A DNA stretch of 64,000 bases from Caenispirillum bisanense (GCF_039523075.1 NZ_BAAAEP010000011.1:21304-85303); one strand, 5' to 3'. Positions 8,653 to 27,120 are shown, numbered from the stretch's first letter. Made by a program: numbers and translations. The notes: a model not told the origin generated them from the letters alone.

Positions 8653-8964
8653 TCACACTCCCGTGGTCACGTCGATGGTGTGGCCCTCGGCGAGGGTCAC
8701 GACCGCCTTCTTGACGTCGCTGCGACGACCGAGGGTGCCCTTGAACCGCTTGGTCTTGCCCTTCTGGATCAGGGTGTTGACCGCGGTCACCTTCACATTG
8801 AACACGCCTTCGACGGCCGCCTTGATCTCCGGCTTGGAGGCATTCAGCGGGACGCGGAACGTAACCTGGTTGTGCTCAGAGCCCATGGTCGCCTTTTCGG
8901 TGATGACCGGGGCCTTGATCAGGTCGTACATGCGTTCCTTGCTCACAGTGACCTGCTTGCTCAT
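8653..8964 (-). CDS. rplW: 50S ribosomal protein L23
   Basis: L23 (103 residues) surrounds the exit tunnel and docks trigger factor and SRP. MYDLIKAPVITEKATMGSEH and VNTLIQKGKTKRFKGTLGRR are characteristic. Its ATG overlaps the rplD stop codon (ATGA). Confidence 0.97.
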   Translation of the reverse strand: MSKQVTVSKERMYDLIKAPVITEKATMGSEHNQVTFRVPLNASKPEIKAAVEGVFNVKVTAVNTLIQKGKTKRFKGTLGRRSDVKKAVVTLAEGHTIDVTTGV

Positions 8965-9578
8965 TTCAGGCGCTCCTCGAGCTTCTCGACCGCGGCCTTG
9001 GTCAGGACCAGGGTGTCGCGGCGCAGGATGTCGTAGACGTTGGCGCCCTGCTGCGGCAGGACGTCGATGCCGACGATGTTGCGGGCGGCGCGGGAGAACT
9101 GCTCGTTCACCTGCTCGCCATCGATGATGAGCACCGAAGTCCAGCCGAGAGCCTTGAACTTGGCGGCAAGCTCCTTGGTCTTGGCGACGTCGGCGGCGGT
9201 GTCGAGCACCACCAGCTTGCCGTCCTTCGCCTTCGCCGAGAGCGCCGTCTTCAGGCCCAGCTTGCGGACCTTCTTCGGCAGATCATGGGCGTGAGAACGC
9301 ACGACCGGCCCAAAGATCGTCGCACCACCACGGTACTGCGGGCTGCGCAGCGAGCCCTGACGGGCGTGGCCCGTACCCTTCTGCTTGTAGGGCTTCTTGG
9401 TGGTGCCGGAGATCTCGGAGATCCCCTTCGTCTTGTGGGTACCGGCCTGTCGCTTGGCCAGCTGCCAGCGGACCACGCGATGCAAAAGGTCGCCGCGGAC
9501 GTCGAGGCCGAAGATGTCTTCGGCCAGTTCGACAGAGCCGGCGCTCTTGTTGTCCAGAGTGATAACGTCAACCTTCAT
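8961..9578 (-). CDS. rplD: 50S ribosomal protein L4
   Basis: L4 (205 residues) lines the exit tunnel; in gammaproteobacteria it also represses the S10 operon through the leader RNA. The tunnel loop KKPYKQKGTGHARQGSLRSP is intact. Regulation of this operon by L4 is not demonstrated, but a strong hairpin precedes rpsJ at 10675-10708. Confidence 0.97.
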   Translation of the reverse strand: MKVDVITLDNKSAGSVELAEDIFGLDVRGDLLHRVVRWQLAKRQAGTHKTKGISEISGTTKKPYKQKGTGHARQGSLRSPQYRGGATIFGPVVRSHAHDLPKKVRKLGLKTALSAKAKDGKLVVLDTAADVAKTKELAAKFKALGWTSVLIIDGEQVNEQFSRAARNIVGIDVLPQQGANVYDILRRDTLVLTKAAVEKLEERLK

Positions 9579-9584
9579 GGCCGA

Positions 9585-10331
9585 TTATTCCTTGCTTTCA
9601 CCTTCGCCGGCGTCCGAGGCGGGAGCCTCTTCGGCAGGCGTGGCAGCCGCGGAGGCGGCAGCCTTGATGCCGGCAGGCATCGGAAGCTCAACCTTGGCCG
9701 GCTTCTTCACGGCGTCACGGACCAGAACCCAGCCACCAGCGTGGCCCGGCACGGAGCCGCGCACCAGGATCAGACCGCGGTCCTCATCGGTGGAGTACAC
9801 GGTCAGGTTCTGAGTGGTCACGCGCTCGACACCCAGGTGACCGGCCATCTTCTTGCCCTTGAACACCTTGCCGGGGTCCTGGCGCTGACCGGTAGAGCCG
9901 TGCGAACGGTGAGAAACGGACACGCCGTGCGTCGCTTCAAGGCCACGGAAGTTGTGGCGCTTCATGCCGCCGGCGAAGCCCTTGCCGATGCTGATGCCCG
10001 TGACGTCGACGAACTGGCCGGCGACGAAGTGGGCAGCGGACAGCTCGGCGCCGACCTCGACGAGGGCGTCTTCGGTCACACGGAACTCCGCCAGCTTGCG
10101 CTTCGGCTCGACCTTGGCAGCGGCGAAGTGGCCGCGCATGGCCTTGGAGACGTTCTTGACCTTGACCTTGCCCGCGCCGAGCTGGAGCGCGACGTAGCCG
10201 TCCTTTTCAATGGAGCGCTGGGCGACGACCTGGAGGCCATCAACCTTCAGCACGGTGACCGGCACGTGTTCACCCGCATCGTTGTACATGCGGGTCATGC
10301 CGACCTTCTGAGCGATAAGACCGGTGCGCAT
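9585..10331 (-). CDS. rplC: 50S ribosomal protein L3
   Basis: L3 nucleates 50S assembly. MRTGLIAQKVGMTRMYNDAG and GMKRHNFRGLEATHGVSVSH, followed by RSHGSTGQRQDPGKVFKGKK, are family hallmarks; the glutamine in GSTGQ is the site methylated by PrmB. At 248 residues it is longer than the usual roughly 210, because of an Ala/Glu-rich acidic C-terminal tail of about 30 residues. Confidence 0.97.
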   Translation of the reverse strand: MRTGLIAQKVGMTRMYNDAGEHVPVTVLKVDGLQVVAQRSIEKDGYVALQLGAGKVKVKNVSKAMRGHFAAAKVEPKRKLAEFRVTEDALVEVGAELSAAHFVAGQFVDVTGISIGKGFAGGMKRHNFRGLEATHGVSVSHRSHGSTGQRQDPGKVFKGKKMAGHLGVERVTTQNLTVYSTDEDRGLILVRGSVPGHAGGWVLVRDAVKKPAKVELPMPAGIKAAASAAATPAEEAPASDAGEGESKE

Positions 10332-10343
10332 CGTACCTGTCCC

Positions 10344-10652
<309 letters not shown>

Positions 10653-10674
10653 CTTGGCAATCCGTAATGGAAGC

Positions 10675-10708
10675 GGCGCCCTGGTCCCGGTCGCGGGACC
10701 AGGGCGCC
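10675..10708 (-). terminator. Perfect 14-bp hairpin between tuf1 and rpsJ
   Basis: The tuf1-rpsJ gap holds a perfect inverted repeat: stem bases 10675-10688 pair with 10695-10708, with a 6-base loop. On the coding (minus) strand it follows the tuf1 stop by about 25 bases and ends about 20 bases before the rpsJ ATG. No U-rich tract follows, so it is more likely an attenuator, RNA-processing site or protein-binding leader than a simple terminator. It marks the border between the str and S10 operons. Confidence 0.6.
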
Positions 10709-10733
10709 CGCCTGAAAGAAGTGAGTCGCGGTC

Positions 10734-11924
<1,191 letters not shown>

Positions 11925-11964
11925 TTTCTCGATCTCTCCAGCTTCGCAATCTGCGACGGCGGCC

Positions 11965-14055
11965 TTAGCCGGCCATCTTGGCGCGGATTTCATCCGAGAC
12001 GTTGCTCGGGACTTCCGCGTAGTGGTCGAACAGCATGGTGTACTGCGCGCGGCCCTGCGACATGGAACGCAGGTTGTTCACATAGCCGAACATGTTGGCC
12101 AGCGGCACCATGGCGGAAACCACGCGGGCGATGCCGCGCTGGTCCATGCCGGACACCTGGCCGCGGCGGCTGTTCAGGTCGCCGATGATGTCGCCCATGT
12201 ACTCTTCCGGCGTCACCACTTCGACCTTCATGATCGGCTCAAGCAGCTTCGGACCGCACTTCGGAATACCTTCGCGGAACGCGGCGCGGGCGGCGATTTC
12301 GAACGCCATGACGCTCGAGTCGACGTCGTGGTAGGCGCCTTCCACCAGGGTGGCCTTCACCTTGGTGACCGGGAAGCCGGCCAGCACGCCCGAATCGGTG
12401 GACGACTTCAGGCCCTTTTCCACGCCCGGGACGTATTCCTTCGGCACCGAGCCGCCGACCACGGCGTTCGTGAACACGAATTCATCACCATCGGGGTTCG
12501 GTTCGAACTTGATGACGACCTTCGCGAACTGACCCGAACCACCCGTCTGCTTCTTGTGGGTGTATTCGATGGTCTGCGCCTTGGAGATGGTCTCGCGGTA
12601 GGCCACCTGCGGGGCGCCCACGTTGCAGTCCACCTTGAACTCGCGACGCATGCGGTCGACGATGATTTCGAGGTGCAGTTCGCCCATGCCCTTGATGACC
12701 GTCTGGCCCGACTCCTGGTCGGTGCTGACGCGGAAGGACGGGTCTTCGGCGGCCAGGCGAGCCAGGGCCATACCCATCTTTTCCATGTCGGCCTTGGTCT
12801 TCGGCTCGACGGCAACCTCGATCACCGGGTCCGGGAATTCCATGCGCTCAAGGATGATCGGCTTGGCCGGATCGCAGAGCGTATCGCCGGTGGTGGTGTC
12901 CTTCAGACCGACGATGGCGACGATGTCGCCGGCGGCGGCCCACTTGATTTCTTCACGGTTGTTGGCGTGCATGAGCAGCATGCGGCCGATGCGCTCGCGC
13001 TTTTCCTTCACCGTGTTCTGCACGTAGGAACCGCTTTCCACCGTGCCCGAGTAGATGCGGGCGAAGGTCAGCGAACCGACGAACGGGTCGTTCATGATCT
13101 TGAACGCCAGCGCCGAGAACGGCGCCGCATCGTCGGTCTCACGGCTGTCTTCGGTCTCGCCGTCCAGCAGCACGCCCTTCACCGCCGGCACGTCGAGCGG
13201 CGACGGCAGGTAGTTGATGACGGCGTCCAGCATGGTCTGCACGCCCTTGTTCTTGAAGGACGAGCCGCACAGGACCGGCGTGAAGGCCATGCCGATGGTG
13301 CCCTTGCGGATGAGCTTGTTCAGCTCTTCCTCGGACGGCGCGGTGCCATCGGTCAGGTAGGCATCCAGGGCGGCATCGTCCTGCTCGACGGCAGCTTCGA
13401 TCAGCGCCTCGCGGTATTCCTGCGCCTTGTCGGCGAGGTCAGCCGGGATGTCGGTGTATTCGTAGGCCGCGCCCAGGTCGTCACCCTTCCAGATGACGGC
13501 CTGCATCTTCACCAGGTCGACGATGCCGGTGAAGTCGGCTTCGGTGCCGATCGGCAGGTTGATGACCAGCGGATGCGCACCCAGGCGATCCTTGATCATG
13601 TCGACGCAGCGGTAGAAGTTGGCGCCCATGCGGTCCATCTTGTTGACGAAGCACATGCGCGGCACGTTGTACTTGTCGGCCTGACGCCACACCGTCTCGG
13701 ACTGCGGCTCGACGCCGGCCACCGAGTCGAAGACCGTCACGGCGCCATCGAGCACACGCAGGGAACGTTCGACTTCAATGGTGAAGTCGACGTGGCCCGG
13801 GGTGTCGATGATGTTGATGCGGTGCTCTTTCCAGAATGCAGTCGTCGCAGCGGAGGTGATCGTAATGCCACGCTCCTGCTCCTGCTCCATCCAGTCCATG
13901 GTGGCGGTGCCTTCATGGACTTCACCGATCTTGTGCGACTTGCCCGTGTAATACAGGATTCGCTCAGTGGTGGTCGTCTTGCCGGCATCGATGTGGGCCA
14001 TGATGCCGATGTTGCGGTACCGCTCAAGCGGGGTTTCGCGTTTCATTTCGCTCAC
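11965..14055 (-). CDS. fusA: Elongation factor G
   Basis: EF-G drives ribosomal translocation with GTP hydrolysis. The 696-residue protein has the P-loop AHIDAGKTTTTERIL, DTPGHVDF and NKMD motifs in domain I and ends with domains IV-V (AYHDVDSSVMAFEIAARAAF; LEPIMKVEVVTPEEYMGD). Length is normal. It is the third gene of the str operon, 33 bases after rpsG and 40 before tuf1. Confidence 0.98.
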   Translation of the reverse strand: MSEMKRETPLERYRNIGIMAHIDAGKTTTTERILYYTGKSHKIGEVHEGTATMDWMEQEQERGITITSAATTAFWKEHRINIIDTPGHVDFTIEVERSLRVLDGAVTVFDSVAGVEPQSETVWRQADKYNVPRMCFVNKMDRMGANFYRCVDMIKDRLGAHPLVINLPIGTEADFTGIVDLVKMQAVIWKGDDLGAAYEYTDIPADLADKAQEYREALIEAAVEQDDAALDAYLTDGTAPSEEELNKLIRKGTIGMAFTPVLCGSSFKNKGVQTMLDAVINYLPSPLDVPAVKGVLLDGETEDSRETDDAAPFSALAFKIMNDPFVGSLTFARIYSGTVESGSYVQNTVKEKRERIGRMLLMHANNREEIKWAAAGDIVAIVGLKDTTTGDTLCDPAKPIILERMEFPDPVIEVAVEPKTKADMEKMGMALARLAAEDPSFRVSTDQESGQTVIKGMGELHLEIIVDRMRREFKVDCNVGAPQVAYRETISKAQTIEYTHKKQTGGSGQFAKVVIKFEPNPDGDEFVFTNAVVGGSVPKEYVPGVEKGLKSSTDSGVLAGFPVTKVKATLVEGAYHDVDSSVMAFEIAARAAFREGIPKCGPKLLEPIMKVEVVTPEEYMGDIIGDLNSRRGQVSGMDQRGIARVVSAMVPLANMFGYVNNLRSMSQGRAQYTMLFDHYAEVPSNVSDEIRAKMAG

Positions 14056-14088
14056 TCTTCGCTGCGTGTCTGCGTCGGAGCGCCGGCG

Positions 14089-14556
14089 TTACCAGCGGTA
14101 GTGCGAGAAGGCCTTGTTGGCTTCAGCCATACGATGGGTGTCTTCACGCTTCTTGACGGCGCCGCCACGATTGTTGACGGCATCCATCAGCTCGCCGAAC
14201 AGACGGTCGACCATGGTGGTCTCCGAACGCTTGCGAGCGAAATCGGTGATCCAGCGGAAGGCCAGCGCCTGACGACGCTCGGTACGCACTTCCACGGGCA
14301 CCTGGTAGGTCGCACCACCGACGCGGCGGGAGCGGACTTCGACGGCCGGCTTCACGTTGTCCACGGCATCGTGGAACATCTGCACCGGGTCACCGCCCTT
14401 GGCAGCCAGACGGTCGAGAGCGCCGTAGACGATCTTCTCGGCCACGCCCTTCTTGCCGTCGAGCATGATGTTGTTGATGAACTTCGCGATGACCACATCG
14501 CCGAACTTCGCGTCCGGCAGGACCTCGCGCTTAACCGCTGCGCGGCGACGAGACAT
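14089..14556 (-). CDS. rpsG: 30S ribosomal protein S7
   Basis: S7 (155 residues) nucleates the 30S head and in E. coli represses the str operon. MSRRRAAVKREVLPDAKFGD, NVKPAVEVRSRRVGGATYQV and DTHRMAEANKAFSHYRW are diagnostic. It begins 15 bases after the rpsL stop. Confidence 0.98.
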   Translation of the reverse strand: MSRRRAAVKREVLPDAKFGDVVIAKFINNIMLDGKKGVAEKIVYGALDRLAAKGGDPVQMFHDAVDNVKPAVEVRSRRVGGATYQVPVEVRTERRQALAFRWITDFARKRSETTMVDRLFGELMDAVNNRGGAVKKREDTHRMAEANKAFSHYRW

Positions 14557-14571
14557 GGTTCTGCTTCCCTC

Positions 14572-14943
14572 TTACTTCGGACGCTTCGCGCCGTACTTGG
14601 AACGACGCTGGCGGCGGTCCTTGACGCCCTGGGTGTCCAGGGTACCGCGGATGATGTGGTAGCGAACGCCAGGCAAGTCCTTGACGCGGCCGCCGCGGAT
14701 CATCACCACGGAGTGTTCCTGCAGGTTGTGACCTTCGCCGGGGATGTACGAGGTGACCTCGTAGCCGTTGGTCAGGCGCACGCGCGCCACCTTACGAAGG
14801 GCCGAGTTCGGCTTCTTCGGGGTGGTGGTGTAGACGCGGGTGCAAACACCGCGCTTCTGCGGGCACGCCTGCATGGCCGGAACCTTGTTGCGCTTAACCG
14901 GCGCTTCGCGGCCCATGCGGATCAACTGGTTGATCGTAGGCAT
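14572..14943 (-). CDS. rpsL: 30S ribosomal protein S12
   Basis: S12 (123 residues) governs decoding accuracy. MPTINQLIRMGREAPVKRNK is the canonical start at 14943, preceded by AAGGGAAGG. The residues where streptomycin-resistance mutations arise (PKKPNSALRK and GGRVKDLPGVRYH) are wild type. It is the first gene of the str operon, behind a leader of about 200 bases. Confidence 0.98.
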   Translation of the reverse strand: MPTINQLIRMGREAPVKRNKVPAMQACPQKRGVCTRVYTTTPKKPNSALRKVARVRLTNGYEVTSYIPGEGHNLQEHSVVMIRGGRVKDLPGVRYHIIRGTLDTQGVKDRRQRRSKYGAKRPK

Positions 14944-15011
14944 TAACCTTCCCTTTTTCTCACGCTCTTGCGCAACCGATTCGCAGGCGCGACCAAGACA
15001 AAAAACCCATA

Positions 15012-15130
15012 GGACCATCCCCTAGCTCAGGAGGTCCGGTGGGCATTTCCCCGTGGTCCGGCCTCGTCCCGGCGGACCCTATGGAAATATCGTGCCGGAT
15101 CACCGCGTCTGAAGCGCCATCTGCGCTTCA
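15012..15130 (-). promoter_or_regulatory. Structured 5' leader of the str operon mRNA
   Basis: Between the predicted rpsL promoter and its ATG lie about 205 untranslated bases. They contain an 8-bp stem (15110-15117 with 15123-15130) and alternative GGACC/GGTCC pairings (15012-15016, 15033-15037, 15055-15059, 15074-15078) that could form mutually exclusive hairpins. This is a candidate regulatory leader; no known ribosomal-protein-binding motif was recognised. Confidence 0.35.
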
Positions 15131-15155
15131 CCACCGGCGGCCCGATGAGGGCGGA

Positions 15156-15184
15156 ATACTAGTGACGGTACCCCACCCCGTCAA
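15156..15184 (-). promoter_or_regulatory. Sigma-70-type promoter of the str operon
   Basis: On the minus strand a -35 box TTGACG (15179-15184) and a -10 box TAGTAT (15156-15161) are spaced by exactly 17 bases. Transcription would start near 15149 and read into rpsL. The -35 matches the consensus at five of six positions and the -10 at four. Confidence 0.6.
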
Positions 15185-15231
15185 GGGAAAGAATCAGCGT
15201 TTCCGCCGCGTTCAGCCCCTTGCAAAGCGAA

Positions 15232-15260
15232 CCGGGACGCCCCGCTGGGGAGCGTCCCGG
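15232..15260 (-). terminator. Hairpin downstream of rpoC
   Basis: A perfect 9-bp stem (15232-15240 with 15252-15260) lies about 80 bases after the rpoC stop and before the str operon promoter. The following minus-strand bases are only moderately T-rich, so it may be a weak intrinsic or Rho-assisted terminator of the rpoBC transcript. Confidence 0.5.
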
Positions 15261-15339
15261 AGTCGCATCAGGCTTTGTGCCGAGTCCCGCCGCCGTTCCG
15301 AAGGTCGGGCGGAGCGGGATGCGGCACCCTGCCCGTCCC

Positions 15340-19830
<4,491 letters not shown>

Positions 19831-19987
19831 GCCTACTCTCCCGCTGCGGTCGGCGGACGGGGACCTGCCCTGCCCGTGGCGATCGCGCCGTCCGCGTTCC
19901 ACAAAGTATGGCGACCGATGAGGGCCGGCCGCCGGGGCCTAGAGTGTGGGGAGCGGGACAGCGTCCCGCAACCCGTTGCGCTTGCTA

Positions 19988-24160
<4,173 letters not shown>

Positions 24161-24483
24161 TGCCGCTCCTCGTCTCTCTGACGCGTTGGTCAGGCGCGAC
24201 CCGTTCCCCGTCGTGCGCGCGATGACGGGACAGCGGCCGCGCGAACCGGCGGAGGAGGCCGACCAACCAAGGCCCCGTCCACCCGGCACACCCGTTTCCT
24301 CCACACGATCCCGCGCCGCGGCGGCGGGGGGCGGAGGAGCGGGCGGCCCGCAAGCGAAATCCGCAGGTATCTAGTGCGATGCGAGCGTTTCGCACCACCC
24401 CATGCGGATTTCGGCTGCGGGCCGATTGCATTCACCGCAGACCGGAACGCCGCAGCGACCCGATCCGAAGCAGAAACATCGGC

Positions 24484-24536
24484 GGGCCGGAGGGTGACGC
24501 CCTCCCCTTCCAGGGAGGGCATCGCCCTTCCGGCCC
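24484..24536 (-). terminator. Long hairpin in the rplL-rpoB gap (attenuator or processing site)
   Basis: Starting 27 bases after the rplL stop, bases 24484-24490 pair with 24530-24536 and an inner 8-bp stem pairs 24499-24506 with 24513-24520, with further pairs between. This is one long imperfect hairpin of about 53 bases without a T tract. In E. coli the same gap holds an attenuator and an RNase III site that lower rpoBC output relative to rplJL; this hairpin is placed to do the same. The remaining roughly 300 bases up to rpoB show no gene. Confidence 0.55.
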
Positions 24537-24562
24537 AGTCAGCCGAAGATGGCTAAGCTGAA

Positions 24563-24940
24563 TTACTTCAGCTCGACCTTGGCGCCAGCTTCTTCAAGCT
24601 GCTTCTTGATCTTCTCGGCTTCGTCCTTGGTCGCGCCTTCCTTCACGGGCTTCGGAGCGCCTTCGACGAGGTCCTTGGCTTCCTTCAGGCCCAGGCCGGT
24701 GATGGCGCGGACTTCCTTAATGACGTTGATCTTCTTGTCGCCGGCGTCGGCGAGGATCACGTCGAACTCGGTCTTCTCTTCAGCGGCGGCGGCCGGAGCG
24801 GCACCACCGGCAACGGCGGCGACGGCGACCGGAGCGGCGGCGGAAACGCCCCACTTCTCTTCCAGCAGCTTGGACAGCTCGGCGGCTTCCAGAACGGTCA
24901 GGGCGGACAGGTCGTCGACGAGCTTGGCGAGATCGGCCAT
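24563..24940 (-). CDS. rplL: 50S ribosomal protein L7/L12
   Basis: L7/L12 (125 residues) forms the flexible stalk that recruits translation factors. Seen: the N-terminal dimer helix MADLAKLVDDLSALTVLEAA, an Ala/Pro-rich hinge, and the C domain KTEFDVILADAGDKKINVIK followed by EVRAITGLGLKEAKDLVEGA. It lies 85 bases after rplJ. Confidence 0.98.
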   Translation of the reverse strand: MADLAKLVDDLSALTVLEAAELSKLLEEKWGVSAAAPVAVAAVAGGAAPAAAAEEKTEFDVILADAGDKKINVIKEVRAITGLGLKEAKDLVEGAPKPVKEGATKDEAEKIKKQLEEAGAKVELK

Positions 24941-25025
24941 TTTACTCTTTCTCCTGAGGTATCAGACGGCCCGCGGCAGTGTGTCGGGGCGGGCCGCTTG
25001 GTGTGGTATGTGAAAGGGGCGAGCC

Positions 25026-25547
25026 TTACGCGGCTTCGCTCTTGTCGGCATAGGCCTTGAAGACGCGGGCAAGCTGGCCGGCAGGCGCCTGAGTGACGCC
25101 GGCGATACGGGTCGCCGGGGTCTGGATCATGGCGATCAGCGAGGCACGCAGTTCGTCCAGCGACGGCAGGGTGGCCAGGGCCTTGACGCCTTCGACGCCC
25201 AGAACCTTGCCATCACCCATGGAACCGCCGAGGATGATCAGCTTGTCGTTGGTCTTCGCGAATTCCGCGGTGGCCTTGGCAGCCGCCACCGGATCGTCGG
25301 CGAAGCAAATCGCCGTCGGGCCGGTGAACAGGTCGGCAAGACCCGCGAACTTCGTGTCGGCAAGGGCGAGGCGCGTGAGGCGGTTCTTCGTAACCTTGAA
25401 GCCGGCGCCAGCCTCACGGACCTTGCTACGGAGAGCCTCCACTTCCTTGACCGTCAGACCCTTGTACTGGGTGACGACCACGGAGGACTTTTCCGTGAAC
25501 AGGGCGTGCAGCTCGGCAACCAGCTCCTGCTTTTCGGTACGGTTCAC
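25026..25547 (-). CDS. rplJ: 50S ribosomal protein L10
   Basis: L10 (173 residues) anchors L7/L12 dimers to the ribosome; the L10-L12 complex represses its own mRNA in many bacteria. MNRTEKQELVAELHALFTEK, VVVTQYKGLTVKEVEALRSK and VTKNRLTRLA are typical. The start codon is GTG at 25547, with GGAGACGGAA just upstream. A structured leader of nearly 300 bases precedes it. Confidence 0.97.
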   Translation of the reverse strand: MNRTEKQELVAELHALFTEKSSVVVTQYKGLTVKEVEALRSKVREAGAGFKVTKNRLTRLALADTKFAGLADLFTGPTAICFADDPVAAAKATAEFAKTNDKLIILGGSMGDGKVLGVEGVKALATLPSLDELRASLIAMIQTPATRIAGVTQAPAGQLARVFKAYADKSEAA

Positions 25548-25810
25548 TTCCGTCTCCGCTTCTCTGTTCCCGCCGCAGGCCGAAGCCCTTGGCAGGAGGT
25601 TGCGTGTTACCCGCGCGGGCCGAAGCCCGGCGGGCTAACCTGCCCCAGAAGCCCAAGCCGAGATCCTTGCCCTCTCAGGAGGAAGGAATTCGCTTGCTGC
25701 TCCCGTCTATGCAGGAAGGTTGCCCTTTAAGCCCGAAGGCTCCTGCGGTCTCGGACAGGTGTCGGAGCATCTTGCGATGCCCCTGCCCCGCCGGACGGCC
25801 CCCTTGCCAG
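25548..25810 (-). promoter_or_regulatory. Candidate L10 autoregulatory leader of rplJL
   Basis: The gap between rplA and rplJ holds no gene but is rich in RNA structure on the minus strand. The clearest element is a stem GCATC/GATGC closed by a GCAA tetraloop (25767-25780) enclosed by a 7-bp stem pairing GGGCAGG with CCTGTCC. Several further GC stems follow towards rplJ. L10-binding leaders occur at this position in many bacteria; assignment here rests on position and structure only. Confidence 0.45.
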
Positions 25811-25812
25811 AA

Positions 25813-25837
25813 GACCGCCGGCGAAACGGGTGCGGTC
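25813..25837 (-). terminator. Hairpin immediately after rplA
   Basis: A 6-bp stem (25813-25818 with 25832-25837) begins 2 bases after the rplA stop codon. No T tract follows, so it is more likely an mRNA-end or processing structure between the L11 and L10 parts of the operon than a full terminator. Confidence 0.35.
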
Positions 25838-25839
25838 GA

Positions 25840-26538
25840 TTAGGCGCCCTGGACGGTGCCCGGATTAACCTTCAGGCCCGGCCCCATGGTGGAGCTGAGC
25901 GCGATCTTCTGAATGTAGGTGCCCTTGGCGCCGGCCGGCTTCGCCTTGGCGATGGCGTCGACGAACGCGCGGGCGTTGTCCAGCAGCTGGGCGGCCGAGA
26001 AGCTGGCCTTGCCGATGCCGGCATGGACGATACCGGCCTTCTCGACGCGGAACTGCACCTGACCGGCCTTGGCGGCGCGGACGGCTTCGGCCACGTTCGG
26101 GGTGACGGTGCCGAGCTTCGGGTTCGGCATCAGGCCACGCGGGCCGAGCACCTTACCGAGACGGCCCACCAGACCCATCATGTCCGGGGTGGCGATGCAG
26201 CGGTCGAAATCGATCTGACCGGCCTGGATCTTGTCGGCCAGGTCGTCGGCGCCGACGATGTCGGCACCCGCGGCCTGCGCCTCGGCGGCCTTGTCGGCCT
26301 TGGCGAACACGGCCACACGCACGGTCTTGCCGGTGCCGTGCGGCAGTTCCACCACGCCGCGGACCATCTGGTCGGCGTGACGCGGGTCGACGCCCAGGTT
26401 CAGGGAGATCTCGATGGTCTCGTCGAACTTGGCGGTGGCGCCGGCCTTGGCCAGCTCGATCGCCTTGTCGAGATCATAGAGGGTGGTGGCGTTGACGCCC
26501 TGGTAGGCGTTCTTCAGACGCTTGCCGATCTTCGCCAT
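25840..26538 (-). CDS. rplA: 50S ribosomal protein L1
   Basis: L1 (232 residues) forms the mobile L1 stalk at the E site and can repress the L11 operon. MAKIGKRLKNAYQGVNATTL, LNLGVDPRHADQMVRGVVEL and GPRGLMPNPKLGTVTPNVAE are diagnostic. It follows rplK by 5 bases. Confidence 0.98.
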   Translation of the reverse strand: MAKIGKRLKNAYQGVNATTLYDLDKAIELAKAGATAKFDETIEISLNLGVDPRHADQMVRGVVELPHGTGKTVRVAVFAKADKAAEAQAAGADIVGADDLADKIQAGQIDFDRCIATPDMMGLVGRLGKVLGPRGLMPNPKLGTVTPNVAEAVRAAKAGQVQFRVEKAGIVHAGIGKASFSAAQLLDNARAFVDAIAKAKPAGAKGTYIQKIALSSTMGPGLKVNPGTVQGA

Positions 26539-26543
26539 GTGTC

Positions 26544-26972
26544 TTACTCCACCACTTCCAGGCCCATGGACAGCGCCGAGCCGCGAATCATGGCCGAGGC
26601 CGATTCGACGGTCACGCAGTTCAGGTCCTTCATCTTCGCGTTCGCGATCTCAGCGATCTGCGCCATGGTCACCTTGCCGACCGTGCCCTTGCCGGGGGTC
26701 TGCGAGCCCTTCGGGAGGCCGGCGGCCTTCTTCAGGAAGTAGCTGACCGGCGGGGTCTTGGTGACGAACGAGAAGGTGCGGTCCGAGTAGGCCGTGATGA
26801 CGACCGGAATCGGCATGCCCGGCTCAAGGTTCTGCGTGGCGGCGTTGAACGCCTTGCAGAATTCCATGATGTTCAGGCCGCGCTGACCGAGGGCGGGGCC
26901 CACCGGCGGCGACGGGTTGGCCTTGCCGGCCGGAATCTGCAACTTGATGAAACCGATAATCTTCTTCGCCAT
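26544..26972 (-). CDS. rplK: 50S ribosomal protein L11
   Basis: L11 (142 residues) binds the GTPase centre of 23S rRNA and is needed for the stringent response through RelA. IKLQIPAGKANPSPPVGPAL and GLNIMEFCKAFNA are family hallmarks; the prolines where thiostrepton resistance arises are present. Start at 26972 follows an AGAGGA Shine-Dalgarno. Confidence 0.98.
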   Translation of the reverse strand: MAKKIIGFIKLQIPAGKANPSPPVGPALGQRGLNIMEFCKAFNAATQNLEPGMPIPVVITAYSDRTFSFVTKTPPVSYFLKKAAGLPKGSQTPGKGTVGKVTMAQIAEIANAKMKDLNCVTVESASAMIRGSALSMGLEVVE

Positions 26973-26990
26973 GATGTCCTCTGTGTCACG

Positions 26991-27012
26991 CCTGCCGCAT
27001 AGCGTCGGCAGG
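26991..27012 (-). promoter_or_regulatory. Leader hairpin just upstream of rplK
   Basis: A perfect 7-bp stem (26991-26997 with 27006-27012, 8-base loop) ends about 18 bases before the rplK start. In enteric bacteria L1 represses the L11 operon by binding a leader hairpin here. Position fits, but I could not confirm the L1 recognition sequence. Confidence 0.35.
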
Positions 27013-27065
27013 ACTTTCTAGAGGGTCGTGGTCTGGCTCCCCAGGACTTCGGGGCCACCTCCCAC

Positions 27066-27102
27066 GAAAACACCCGCGCCGCCGTCACGCGGACGGCGGT
27101 GC
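27066..27102 (-). terminator. Intrinsic terminator or attenuator after nusG
   Basis: An 11-bp GC-rich stem (27076-27086 with 27092-27102, one G-U pair, 5-base loop) starts about 18 bases after the nusG stop. On the minus strand it is followed by GGGTGTTTTC, a short T-rich stretch. It separates secE-nusG from rplKAJL and may give partial termination. Confidence 0.55.
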
Positions 27103-27120
27103 GGGGAACACTGCACCGCG

